Origin: Channallabes apus
Lineage: Eukaryota > Chordata > Actinopteri > Siluriformes > Clariidae
Length of the DNA: 64,000 bases
Reading direction: 5' to 3'
Assembly (NCBI GenBank): GCA_030522415.1
Contig: CM060107.1
Location: 25,238,571 to 25,302,570 of the forward strand
The translations under genes and the position numbers were made by a program. The notes beneath the pieces were generated by a model that saw nothing but the letters and a program-made list of their open reading frames with translations, did not search any database and was not told the DNA's origin. Positions 32,309-42,090 of this stretch are shown piece after piece. Position 1 is the first letter of the stretch, and the number at the start of each line of letters is the position of its first letter.

Positions 32309-34744
32309 ATTTAGAAAATTATCTAAAGATGTGCAATAAAATGTTGCCTAGTTATTCTATTTAAAGAGTTTTCATTCCCAAATACTCAGTATCTGCTTTC
32401 TATGCGGTTAACAGTCGTTACCAAGCATTGTGTATTTGATATTACAGTTTTGATCTCATGGATTTTTTCTTGTTCATATTGTTTGTTGATAGCCTGATTA
32501 TTTTCAGTAGTCTATAAAGTAAATTAAGTATGTTGCTTTTATTTCCCTTGCAAGCAATTTTTAACCTTCCCACACTGTATACAGGGCTTGTTGTTTGTCC
32601 CAGTGCATGTTAGCATAATAGCCAAGGAAATGACACATTAGTTCACTGTAGAGTCATGCATACAACTATGCTGATGTGATGGTTATTAGTATCTGTTGTT
32701 ACATATTAGCTAACTCAAGACCAGGTGTTCAGGAGTATTTAAGTATAAAGCAACATGACAGTGACTGGAAAGCTGATAAGAATTCTCTCACACACACACA
32801 CACACACGCACACGCACACACACACACAAACTCTGTTACTGCCAGATGAGACTCTATTCCAGCTGCATGGCAGGCACATCAGCGTGTAATAGTTTGTAAG
32901 TACTCCCTTGTCACAAAGAGCACTGGTGCATATTCAATGTAAATGTGCAAAAATGAGGTGTGTTGTGGCAGAGAAGGAAATGGCAAAGTCCTGCTGCTGC
33001 TCAAGAAGGATGATACAACATAGACTTTGACAGCGAGTCTGGGAATTATGATCTCATGGGTATGGTTATATACAATTTCCTTTGTGGACCATATTGCCTT
33101 CTGTAATTTAAGAGACAAAAACGACTCCACTGACCTTCGCATCCGCAACTAATCTACTGTAGCTTCCTCTATATGAACCTCACCTACATGTTCTAAAAAA
33201 CATATTTAAAAACAGAGCGTAGCAAACGCCAGATAGGCTGCAGTAAAGGGACCACATGCATTCCAATATGCTTTGCTGATTTGAATTGTTCTTTATGTGT
33301 AACATGATGTTCCTGTTCCATAATTCATGTTTCACAGCTTTTTTTGTGAACAATGCTTCTCTCTCTCTTTCTTTCTCTCTCTCTTTTTCCTGCTAAAGAA
33401 CATATAGTCTTGTGACATAGGAGTAATTAAAAAAGAATAGTTATTTATTCAGTAGAAACTCGCAGTCACATATAAACACATTCACGCATATGGTTAAAAA
33501 AAGCAAGCATTTCTACAAAACACATACACACATAATAGGTTTAAGTTCGTTTTTGTTTACTGTATATAGTAATTATGTTGTAAATATCCTCAACTGGAAA
33601 CAACTGAGATTGGATTGATGATTTATTCATACATCATCTCTTGACCCTACTTATGCAAAGGATATACAATACCGAAAATGTTATGACTTTATTACTAAGT
33701 CAATATAAAAACCTAAAGTAAAATATGTGGAAACCTGATTATTGCACATCCCGTTCCAAAACCAGAAGAATAAATATTGGGAGGTTTTCCTGCTAAACTA
33801 TACTAGCATCTACTCTTCTGGGAAGGTTTTCTACTTGATTTTTTAATGTGACACTGGAAATTTATGTACACTCAACCAAGCCTTTTTTATTGTTCACCTC
33901 ACTCCCTCTCTATGTCTTTCGAAAGGACAAACTATAAATACAGCTTTGAACATGTGCACTGTGCGCTAGAATCCTAGTGATACATATAATGCAGATTGAA
34001 AGAAGGAGTACAGAAGATAGAACCCCTGACTTAGGAGAGAAAGAGAAGTGAGCATCACTCTTCTTCCTCAAACTCCAGGTCACAATAATGCTCTGACACA
34101 CTATCCAGAAGCAATTTCTCATGATATAGCTTTTAACATTAGTTAGACGCTACCAGATGACATTCCTGAACTTATAATTGTACATGTTAGAAATTCTCCC
34201 TCTCAATTCAGTGACCATTGCTATTACTTTTTTTTGTCTGATTATATAGGTCCTGTTTGGCTTGGAGCTATACAAGTTCAGGGAGAAATGTGTTTATTCT
34301 CAACCTTTGATTATTTTATCCACACCATGTTTGGCTCTGTGAATGGTTCCATAACCCTGCAGGTGGTGTATGGACTATTTCTCTTAGTGGGGACAAAAAG
34401 GTCAGCCAGGTTGCCTCCTTGATCTGACAAACTCCAGTGCCTGTGAGAACCTGGCTGCTAAAAGCTAGCTCTGTCTCTTGCTTCATGTTGCACCTTCTAT
34501 CACTGTTTTTTTTTTCAATCAATTTAAAAAGTTTACTCATATAAGCCAGTCTGCACCACAGAAACAGAGTAGTGACAAAATATGATTTCCATTAACACTC
34601 TGGTACTTGTCTAGAAGACAGTTGTCCAAACATGTCTCCAGATATGCATGTCTGAACTCACACCTAAGCCTGTACAACACTCTTTGTACAATCTTAAATT
34701 AGAACCTGTTGTCAACACTATTTTGCAGCCTGAAATGAAGATAG
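32309..34744. other. Non-coding stretch
   Basis: No supported gene is seen. It contains a CA microsatellite (about 32789-32828) and a CT-rich run (about 33359-33388). Open frames are short and lack recognisable domains. Confidence 0.5.
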
Positions 34745-34970
34745 ATACTCACTCACTCTCACTCATTTATCTTCTATACCACTTCATTCTGTGTACAGGG
34801 TTGCAGAGACTTGAACCCACCAAGCACAGGAAGAACTTGCATGAAGCACTCCATGCACACAGAGGCAGGAATTAAGCCCGGACCCTGGCGGTTCAAGGCG
34901 ACAGTGCTAACCACAAAGCCACCGTGCTGCCTGACGTGGTACGGTTTTTGCTATATCCATCTGTATTTAC
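34745..34970 (-). mobile_element. tRNA-derived SINE, internally deleted copy
   Basis: On the plus strand the piece reads CTATACCACTTCATTCTGTG...AGGGTTGCAGAG, then jumps to the head region (CCCGGACCCTGGCGGTTCAA and GCTAACCACAAAGCCACCGT). The middle of the SINE is missing. It is the same family as 28558-28790 plus 32193-32308. Confidence 0.65.
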
Positions 34971-34984
34971 TCAATGCAAATTTA

Positions 34985-35460
34985 AATATCCAAAGGAAAG
35001 ATAAAATTTGCATATCTGAAACAATAGGGAAAAAAAGACCAAACAGAATCACTGATTTGGAAAAGGATCACCCCACCTCCTTAAAATGATGTTTAACCTT
35101 CATAAGCTAATCACCTTCTCAATGGCACACAAAGCCATTTGACTTAGAACTATGATTAGCTGTGGTCATTTTTATTAGCTTAGCATGATTTCAGTATGTG
35201 TATATATATATATATATATACACACACAGTGGGTATAGAATTGAGGCTAGATGAGATTAAAATGTAATTATTTGGCCCCAACACTAAACAATATGTCGTC
35301 CAGAAATCCAATACAGCTCACCATCAAAATAAATACATTCCCAGGGTAAAGCATGGAGGTGGTAATATCCTGTTATAGTGTACTTCTCTGCAGCAGGGAC
35401 TAAGTGGGTATATATAGGAATGGAAAATGAGAAAAAGCACAGATTAGTACTTACAGTGAT
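34985..35460 (+). mobile_element. Tc1-like transposon remnant (plus strand)
   Basis: The DNA includes AAAAGGATCACCCCACCTCC and an AGCTAATCACCTTCTC stretch typical of the 5' part of a fish Tc1-like family, then AAAGCATGGAGGTGGTAATA, which codes for the transposase block KHGGGN. After CTGCAGCAGGGACTAAGTGG the similarity fades. A short TA run (about 35205-35220) lies inside. It is heavily deleted and not functional. Confidence 0.5.
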
Positions 35461-35532
35461 TTTTTTTTGCCACCGATTTTTCATTTCTGTTTTTTTGTCT
35501 TCTGAGTGTGCACTATTACAGATTGTAGCAAG

Positions 35533-35880
35533 TCAAACAGGTTCTGAAGCTGCCCAGACCATCACACTACCACCACCATGTTTGATTGTTAGTGTGATGA
35601 TCTTTTCATGAAATGCTGTTTTAGTTTTATGCCATATGTAAATGGACTTAAACATTGAAGCTGGCAGTTCTTTAGATGTTGTTCTGGGTTCTGGTATGAG
35701 CTCTTGGATGAGTCGTTGCTGTGCTCTTGGAATAATTTTGGTAGGCTGGCCTGTCCTGGGGAGGTTCCCCACTGTTCCATGTTATCTTCATTTGTGGATA
35801 ATGCCACTCACTGTGATCCCTTGGAGTCATAAAGCCTTAGATATGGCTTTGTAACCCTTTCCATTTCCATTTATCTCATA
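35533..35880 (-). mobile_element. Tc1-like transposase remnant (minus strand)
   Basis: Minus-strand frames (35533-35807) read GQPTKIIPRAQQRLIQELIP and EPRTTSKELPASM, the DNA-binding region of a Tc1-like transposase, then jump to TIKHGGGSVMVWAAS, the catalytic-domain block after the first Asp. The intervening part including the first catalytic Asp is missing. It lies back to back with the plus-strand remnant at 34985-35460 and next to the terminus of element P1. Confidence 0.65.
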
Positions 35881-35894
35881 TCTAAACCAACTTA

Positions 35895-36291
35895 CAGTAG
35901 GAGCCACCTCAAATATCTATGGCCATGTGAATGGTGTGCGAATGGCGTGTGGCTGCCCTTTGGATGGCATAATCCTCCCTCCCTCCCTACCTCGCTGAAC
36001 TGATGCTATCAAACGTCCCTACAGAGATGAAGATGGGAGCTTAATGGACTATTTGGGGTAAGTGGTGTTTTATTTTATAAAAATTTGTTTGTGGTAGTTT
36101 ACAGTTTATTTCCCAGTTTAGTTTTTTATTGGCCGTTTTGAAAATCACTGGCAGCACATGTGACTTTAGATCATTTTGTTTACCAAGTCTGTTAACATTA
36201 CAGCTTACTGTCCGTGTCACAAACTCACAATGTCACTGCTTTTTTCCTCAAAAAGATGCTAAAGCTTCGAAAATACTATTAATGTCCCTAT
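35895..36291 (+). mobile_element. Element P1, left part (TA-flanked TIR element)
   Basis: This starts CAGTAGGAGCCACCTCAAAT after TA (35893-35894) and matches, in inverted orientation, the right end of element P2 (44605-45171), which starts CAGTGGGAGCCACGCCAAAT. A putative short exon, ATGAAGATG...GGTAAGTGG, is shared by both. P1 is interrupted at 36292 by a chromovirus, continues for 36 bp (39023-39058), is interrupted again by element Q, and resumes at 49761. Superfamily unknown; a CAGT(G) start with TA fits Tc1/mariner-type mobilisation. Confidence 0.65.
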
Positions 36292-36697
36292 TGTCACGAA
36301 CTAACCGGGATGACTAGAATGATGATCGTGCTATCTGTCACGAACAAACCGGGATGAGCAGATAGCTTTAGCAGTTAGCCCTGTAGCGTGAATGGTAAAC
36401 CCAAACGCGGATAAACACGAGCGGGCAGGATAATCACGCGCTTTGTTATAAGGACTCTCACACTCAATGAGCAAAGGAAAGACACAATCTAACCCTAGTC
36501 CTATAAACACACACTCAGTCTGAAAAGATAGCCAAGAAAGTGAGTACTCACAGATACGGGAACGATTCCGAAAGGATCTGGGCATAACTCAATGACAGAG
36601 CGATGTGCGGCGCCATCTTGTTTACCTTTATGCTTTCAGGTTCGCGACCGTCTTACTTCCGGGTCCTAGTGCCGGTCGCGGCTGAGTGTGCATGACA
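36292..36697 (-). repeat. Chromovirus LTR (3' LTR of the minus-strand element)
   Basis: This is 406 bp, bounded by TGTCA and TGACA. It reads identical to the LTR at 38617-39022. The terminal sequence TGTCACGAACTAACCGGGAT recurs as TGTCACGAACAAACCGGGAT 45 bp further in, so the LTR end carries an internal duplication of itself. An internal open frame (36331-36585) is identical in both LTRs and has no recognisable domain. Confidence 0.9.
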
Positions 36698-37338
36698 GTA
36701 CCCCCCCGTCCAGGACCGACTCCGGACGGTCCAGGGGTGGAGGATACCCGGTGACGGTAGTCCCTAATGAGCCCGGAGTCGAGGATGAAGCGAGCCGGAA
36801 CCCAGGACCGCTCCTCGGGGCCGTAGCCCTCCCAGTCGACCAGATACTGGGTGCCCCTGCCCCGAGGGCGCGAGTCGAGGATCCGTCGCACGGTGTAGGC
36901 GGGGCCGCCGTCAATGATTCGGGGGGGAGGAGCAGGGGGGGTGGGTGGAACCATGGGTGAGGTGGTGAATGGTTTCAGCTGTGAGGTATGGAAGACAGGA
37001 TGGATCCGGAGCGCCGCAGGCAGCTGGAGCCGGTAGGTGACAGGGTTGATCCTGAGAGTTATGCGGTATGGCCCGATGAACCTTGGTGATAACTTTTTTG
37101 ACTCTGTGTGCAGGTGGAGGTTTTTGGATGATAGCCACACTTTGTCACCTACGTGGTACAATCGTCCCGGAGGGTGCCGACGGCGGTGTTGGTCCACATA
37201 GTTGGCGTTGGTGCGTCGGATGGCGAGATTGGCTTGGTGCCATAGCCGCCGGCACCGGCGAACCAACTGTTGGGCCGATGGTACATCAACCTCCGGTTCT
37301 TGGTGAGTGAACATCGGAGGCTGGAAACCATAGCACAC
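36628..37338 (-). pseudogene. Chromovirus integrase C-terminus with chromodomain
   Basis: The frame has 236 codons. [18 protein letters not shown] is the end of the integrase core. [20 protein letters not shown] and [20 protein letters not shown] are the GPY/F module. [20 protein letters not shown] with [16 protein letters not shown] (about residues 149-185) is a complete-looking chromodomain. The catalytic D-D-35-E of integrase is not in the element. Upstream the sequence fuses to protease in a different frame because of the large deletion. Confidence 0.85.
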
Positions 37339-37349
37339 CTCAAATGGAC

Positions 37350-37712
37350 TCAGGTTGGTGGCTGAGGAGACGTGAAGGTTGTGTGATAATTGGATGAGAG
37401 GGGCCGCCCGTTGACTGAGGTGATTTTCACTGTCTGGGATAACGCCTCTATCTTTACCCCCAATCCTCTGGCATACGTTGAGTCAATGAAGTTACCCGCG
37501 GCACCAGAATCGATGAACGCGGCACTTCTGACCCGTTTGTGGCCAAGATGGAGGGTTACCTGGACCGTGAGTCGAGTCTCAGCGTTGTCGGTGGTCGCGG
37601 AGAGATGGATGATACCCGGGGAGTCTCTCCTCTCTCTCACCGGGTTTGGGCGTTTCCCGGACGGGACGGGCAGGTCGCTCGATGGTGCGCGGCTGATCCG
37701 CAGTAAGCGCAC
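37350..37712 (-). pseudogene. Chromovirus protease fragment
   Basis: This pol frame overlaps the end of gag in a shifted frame (gag ends at 37637), as expected for ribosomal frameshifting in this group. It contains [20 protein letters not shown], the retroviral-type aspartic protease active site (D-S-G). After [13 protein letters not shown] the frame runs into sequence that in another frame encodes integrase, and then a stop. The deletion point lies at about 37390-37410. Confidence 0.8.
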
Positions 37713-38614
37713 AGTCCCTCGCGGTAACGTCTCTCGCGTTCCGCCACGGTCAGGGAGGCGCGCCCTAGCTGCATGGGTTCCCCGGCTCCGGTGTCAACCA
37801 CGGCAGGGGGTGGAGATCCGACACGTCCAGGGAGAGCGGTGGTGACGGTGGTTGGTGGTCTTGGTGCAATGTAGGCGTACGTGGGTGGTGGCGGCAGGGT
37901 TCGAGGTGCTGGCCTCGGACGGGATAGGAGGCGCTGGTCGATCCGGAGGGCTAGCTGGATTAGCCCCTCCAGTGTGGCTGGGAGCTCTCGTCTGGCTAGC
38001 TCATCTTTGATTCGATTAGCCAGCCCCTCGAAGTAGGACGTCCGGAGGGCTGCGTCTCCCCAGGAGGTCTGGATGGCGAGTGTCCGGAACTCGGCGGTGT
38101 ATTTACTCACGGACAGTCCTCCCTGCCGCAGGTGGTAGAGCTTTGTGTCGGTCTCCACCTCGCCCGCAGGATGTTCAAAGGTTAACTTGAGCTGGTGGGT
38201 GAATTCATTGTAGGAGTGCGCGGTGTCTGTGTCTGCGTGCAGGACTGCCGTGGCCCACTCTGCTGCCTGCCCTGATAGCAACGAGACGAGGAGTGCAATG
38301 CGCAGCCGGTCGGTGGAGTACTTGGTGGGATTGAACTCAAACACCAGTTCCAGCGATGTTAAAAACACACTGCATTTCCCATCCGTGCCATCCCATTTAT
38401 CTGGAAGAGCTAAAAAAACGTCAGAAGGGGGGGGGGGGTGCGGCGCCGCCTCCCGGAGGCTCGCGTTCTCCTGCCTAAGCTCCGCGATGTCTTGGACACT
38501 GCGGCGCAGAGAACCGAGCTCCGCGGTTAGCGTATTGATGAGCAAAGCATGCTGGTCAACCACATCGCGGAGGCGGGCGTAATCCGCTGGGTTTACTGCT
38601 CGTGGCTCTGTCAT
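37637..38614 (-). CDS. gag: Gag of sushi-type chromovirus, open
   Basis: A 325-codon ORF starts with ATG at 38614, two bases inside the 5' LTR boundary. A coiled-coil-like N-terminal stretch (LINTLTAELGSLRRSVQDIA) precedes the capsid-like domain with WDGTDGKCSVFLTSLELVFE, QAAEWATAVL, FTHQLKLTFEHP and YTAEFRTLAIQTSW. It ends in a CCHC zinc knuckle (C-x2-C-x4-H-x4-C, about residues 302-315) that binds RNA. The domain order is that of Sushi-ichi-type Gag, the group from which the mammalian PEG10/RTL genes were domesticated. No stop or frameshift is visible, so a Gag protein could still be made. The start is set by the LTR edge. Confidence 0.88.
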   Translation of the reverse strand: MTEPRAVNPADYARLRDVVDQHALLINTLTAELGSLRRSVQDIAELRQENASLREAAPHPPPPSDVFLALPDKWDGTDGKCSVFLTSLELVFEFNPTKYSTDRLRIALLVSLLSGQAAEWATAVLHADTDTAHSYNEFTHQLKLTFEHPAGEVETDTKLYHLRQGGLSVSKYTAEFRTLAIQTSWGDAALRTSYFEGLANRIKDELARRELPATLEGLIQLALRIDQRLLSRPRPAPRTLPPPPTYAYIAPRPPTTVTTALPGRVGSPPPAVVDTGAGEPMQLGRASLTVAERERRYREGLCAYCGSAAHHRATCPSRPGNAQTR

Positions 38615-38616
38615 TC

Positions 38617-39022
38617 TGTCACGAACTAACCGGGATGACTAGAATGATGATCGTGCTATCTGTCACGAACAAACCGGGATGAGCAGATAGCTTTAGCAGT
38701 TAGCCCTGTAGCGTGAATGGTAAACCCAAACGCGGATAAACACGAGCGGGCAGGATAATCACGCGCTTTGTTATAAGGACTCTCACACTCAATGAGCAAA
38801 GGAAAGACACAATCTAACCCTAGTCCTATAAACACACACTCAGTCTGAAAAGATAGCCAAGAAAGTGAGTACTCACAGATACGGGAACGATTCCGAAAGG
38901 ATCTGGGCATAACTCAATGACAGAGCGATGTGCGGCGCCATCTTGTTTACCTTTATGCTTTCAGGTTCGCGACCGTCTTACTTCCGGGTCCTAGTGCCGG
39001 TCGCGGCTGAGTGTGCATGACA
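38617..39022 (-). repeat. Chromovirus LTR (5' LTR of the minus-strand element)
   Basis: This is the partner of 36292-36697 and reads identical over 406 bp. The outer edge is followed by the target duplication CCTAT and then by P1 sequence. The ATG of gag lies two bases beyond its inner edge on the minus strand. Confidence 0.9.
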
Positions 39023-39384
39023 CCTATTACAAAAGCTGCACTATCCGAGGAAGTGTTTCCCAGATAGCAAGGTGACATTGATTCAATGTTGAAATTTCAT
39101 CAGAATCATCATTTTGGTTGAGGTTGATTTTTCAATGCTAAATAATGTTGAATCAATGTTGATAATTCAATGCTTTTCTGTGTTGAAAAGACAAACATTG
39201 AATCAATGTTGATTTTTGGTTTTGGAACCCATCCTCATTCAACAATGTAAGGCAAATTAAATTAACTAAGTGCATTTCTATAAAAATGTGTATGCATGTG
39301 TGTATGTGTTTAAAACAGGTTAAAAAATTGACTACGAGAGATTTGCCATGGTGCTTAAAAAAATAAAAAAATAATAAAAAATAA

Positions 39385-39387
<3 letters not shown>

Positions 39388-39447
<60 letters not shown>
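39388..39447. repeat. TA microsatellite
   Basis: A (TA)n run with one TATG interruption, inside the left part of element Q. The flanking 39450-39800 sequence shows no recognisable gene. Confidence 0.95.
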
Positions 39448-39450
<3 letters not shown>

Positions 39451-39876
39451 GAGTTATTGAGGAAAAAAAATAATTTGACGGTAAGTTTTGTGTATTTACC
39501 TTGCTGTCTAGTTTACTCACTTGAGAGCTTAATTCCTGTTTGCCGTTCAAAAGTACTCAATTTTCGGCTCGCATTTAACATCGGAGGGTGTTTTTACACT
39601 GTCGACCACGTCATTATAATACACTCTACAGGCATGAGAATTCAATATGTTGTAGTCTGGAAGTTCCTGCCACTCACGGTGAAAGAATTTTGGCAATGCG
39701 ACCTACGGTATTCTGTTGGGAAGCATTTGTTTGAGAGCTTAGTTCCTGTTTCCCGTTGTCTGTGTCTGACCCAGAGCAGTGTGCGTGCCCCACATGGAAA
39801 GAACCTATATGAGGATATATGCGCATATATGAAACCTATATGCAGTATATATGCGCATATAACCGCACCTATATGG

Positions 39877-40073
39877 GGCCAGGGGTAGCTCAGTGGTTAA
39901 GGCATTGGACTATGGTTTGGAAGATCCCAGGTTCAAACCCCACAACCACCGTTGCCACTGTTGGGCCCTTGAGCAAGGCCCTTAACCCTCAACTGCTCAG
40001 ATGTATAATGAGATAAAAATGTAAGTCGCTCTGGATAAGAGCGTCTGCCAAATGCCTAAATGTAAATGTAAAT
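39877..40073 (+). mobile_element. tRNA-derived SINE (V-SINE-like)
   Basis: The tRNA head GGGGTAGCTCAGTGGTTAAG (box A) and GATCCCAGGTTCAAACCCCA (box B) is followed by GTTGCCACTGTTGGGCCCTT and the widespread teleost tail GTAAGTCGCTCTGGATAAGA with GCGTCTGCCAAATG. This is a well-preserved copy. Near-identical 50-bp AT-rich repeats (39809-39860 and 40074-40121) lie on both sides, but 16 bp of other sequence lie between the left repeat and the SINE head, so they may be an older minisatellite and not a simple target duplication. Confidence 0.8.
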
Positions 40074-40999
40074 ATGAGGATATATGCGCATATATGAAAC
40101 CTATATGCAGTATATATGCATATATATGGTAATGTCATATGCCACATGTAGGCAACATTGAGGTGCATATATGTGCATATACAGGCCATATAGGTCTCCT
40201 GTATTGCTTCTTTATATCCACATATAAGCCCTATAAGTACATACAAGATATGTCTCCTATGGCAGGATCTGGTCATTTTAGCTCATATCTCACTTTGGCA
40301 ACTGTCATACATGATGCCTAGCTCATATTTTCTATTATCAAGGCAATAACTAAGAACTAACAAAAAAAATGCAAAAAACTAATCCTAATTGCCCACATAC
40401 AGTATATGAGGATATACAGTGGGAGCCACGTCAAACAGCCGCCTGGAGCATGACTGCTCCGTGGCAGATCCATGAAGGGTTAATGCAGGCTTCGTGCATG
40501 GAATGTGATCCCCCGCGATGACGCAGTTAACGATGCCCCGCCCCATAAATGCCCCCATGCGCTTTCTAAAAAGATGGTTGCAATGCCGTATAATTCCGCC
40601 AGATGGAGCATTGACTGGCACAGTTAACTGCAGTGTCCAGGAAGCCCAATACCGTATCTTTAATATACAGACAGTTCTTGCATTGTCAACATAGTTTCAT
40701 AAATAGATGAAAAAACAACAACAACAAACCGATTAATAAAACAGATTTGTTAAATCACTCAATACACAACCCATGATGATTATGCTATTTATTATTTAAT
40801 AATGAATTAATAAAATTAGTTAGTGAAATATTTTTTAAGACATCCTGAAATGATCCTTAAAGACAAGGTAGCGGCTGTAATTTGTCTATACCGATCATTG
40901 TAGGTACGGAATAAAAACGCCGGCTATGTACAGTATTTTACATTACGGTGTATTTTACCCCGTTCCATTTAATATACTGATAGATAATATTTTGCTGCA

Positions 41000-41386
41000 A
41001 AGTAAAGCTCTAAATGTAACGTCTGCTTGGGTTTGTTTTCGTTATATTTTTGATGATGTTTTCGCTGATTTTTTCACTGATAGTCTACAAGTGGCATAAG
41101 AAAGGCAATTAATGCCGCATGCAACCTGGAATAAATATCTGCCCATATGGATCAGTATTTCTTTTGTCATTTAATCATGCATAATGTGCCCCCGTCAAAA
41201 GATCTGATGGGGCATTAATTACTTATCACAACTGTGAATGGATGCGGCAGCAGAGACACATTAAATCCCCATAAACACTTGGAAACAATAGTAAAAAAAA
41301 GTTCCAGAGGGTTAGCGCCTGTTATACTAATGTATTTTTACTGATTTTCTTTTACTGCTTATATTTCGTTGGGATTTACGCAATTT

Positions 41387-41424
<38 letters not shown>

Positions 41425-41440
41425 CGAGAGAGAGGATACT
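41000..41440. repeat. Tandem duplication unit A within P2
   Basis: This about 440-bp unit, starting AAGTAAAGCTCTAAATGTAA, recurs in diverged form at 41606-42090. Both copies contain GCTTGGGTTTGTTTTCGTTA, AATCCCCATAAACA and a GT microsatellite near their right end. The tRNA-Ile-derived retroposon lies exactly between the two units. Confidence 0.8.
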
Positions 41441-41462
41441 CTGACAAGACCAACTTCCGTGT

Positions 41463-41607
41463 GGCTCCCGTGGCGCAATCGGTTAGCGCGTGACACTTAT
41501 AAAGCAGCCCAGGTGAAGCAATGCCGAGTTTGAGCCTCACCTAAAGCACCCAAAGCATTTTACTGCATATCGCACTGTGTATGTGACAAATCAAATTAGA
41601 ATTTGAA
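41463..41607 (+). mobile_element. tRNA-Ile(UAU)-derived retroposon with retained intron
   Basis: GGCTCCCGTGGCGCAATCGG then TTAGCGCG, ACTTATAA and GAGCCTCACC match the tRNA-Ile(UAU) sequence. Vertebrate tRNA-Ile(UAU) genes carry an intron after the anticodon loop, and the about 18 extra bases AAGCAGCCCAGGTGAAGC here fit such an intron. The T-arm has lost about 8 bases (GAGTTTGAGCC), so it is not a working tRNA. After CACC..AAAGCA the sequence becomes ACTGCATATCGCACTGTGTA and TGTGACAAATCAAATTAGAA, which matches the 3' tail of the LINE at 28791-32192. So it is a SINE-like fusion of an unspliced tRNA and a LINE tail. Confidence 0.7.
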
Positions 41608-42090
41608 AGTAAAGCTTAAAATGTAACTTCTGCTTGGGTTTGTTTTCGTTATATTTTTGATGTTTTCGCTGAAAGTCAAATTGGCATAACAAATTGATTA
41701 ATGGCGCATAATATCTGGAACAAATATCTGTCCATACGGATCAGTGTGTCTTTAGTCATTTAACCAGCATAATGTCCCACATTAAAGATCTGAGGGGGCA
41801 CAAATCACTTATCACAACGGTGTATAGATGCAGCAGCAGAGACAGATTTAATCCCCATAAACATTCACACATGAAAACAAAACTAACAGAAGTAAACCGG
41901 TCTAGAGTGTTAGTGCCTGTTATCACAGGACAGGAATCACCTACAGGATACTACTGTATTTTACTGCTCATATTTTTTACCCTAGTTTCATTTGGTTTTA
42001 CGCGATTTCATGTATTATTTGTGTGTGTCTGTGTGTGTACAGTGTGTCTGTGTGTGTGAGTGCGAGAGATAGCGTGAGAGCGCGTGCGCG
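41606..42090. repeat. Tandem duplication unit B within P2
   Basis: This is the second, diverged copy of unit A (41000-41440), ending in a TGTGTGTCTGTGTGTG tract and GAGAGCGCGTGCGCGAG. An open frame at 41772-42059 covers part of it, but unit A does not preserve it, so it is not supported as a gene. The following 42090-42800 contains a segment (42480-42720) repeated in direct orientation at 54360-54610. Confidence 0.8.

Larger units (their letters stand above)
36292..39022 (-). mobile_element. Young chromovirus lacking RT and most of integrase
   Basis: This is a 2,731-bp Ty3/Gypsy element on the minus strand with two 406-bp LTRs that I read as identical, flanked by CCTAT on both sides (36287-36291, 39023-39027). 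The inside holds an open gag, a protease fragment, and then jumps to the end of integrase with a chromodomain. RT, RNase H and the integrase zinc finger and core are absent. Gag starts only two bases after the 5' LTR, leaving no room for a tRNA primer-binding site, which matches the self-priming described for Tf1/sushi-type elements. A G-rich polypurine tract adjoins the 3' LTR. Confidence 0.9.

Noticed and set aside
36331..36585. 84-aa frame repeated at 38656-38910 as a gene pair
   Set aside because: The two are the same stretch in the two LTRs of one chromovirus, with no domain; an LTR feature and not duplicated genes.
38223..38582. 119-aa plus-strand frame
   Set aside because: It is antisense to gag, which has recognisable capsid and zinc-knuckle features.
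41463..41548. Functional tRNA-Ile(UAU) gene
   Set aside because: The T-arm has lost about 8 bases, the acceptor ends do not pair well, and a LINE tail follows directly.
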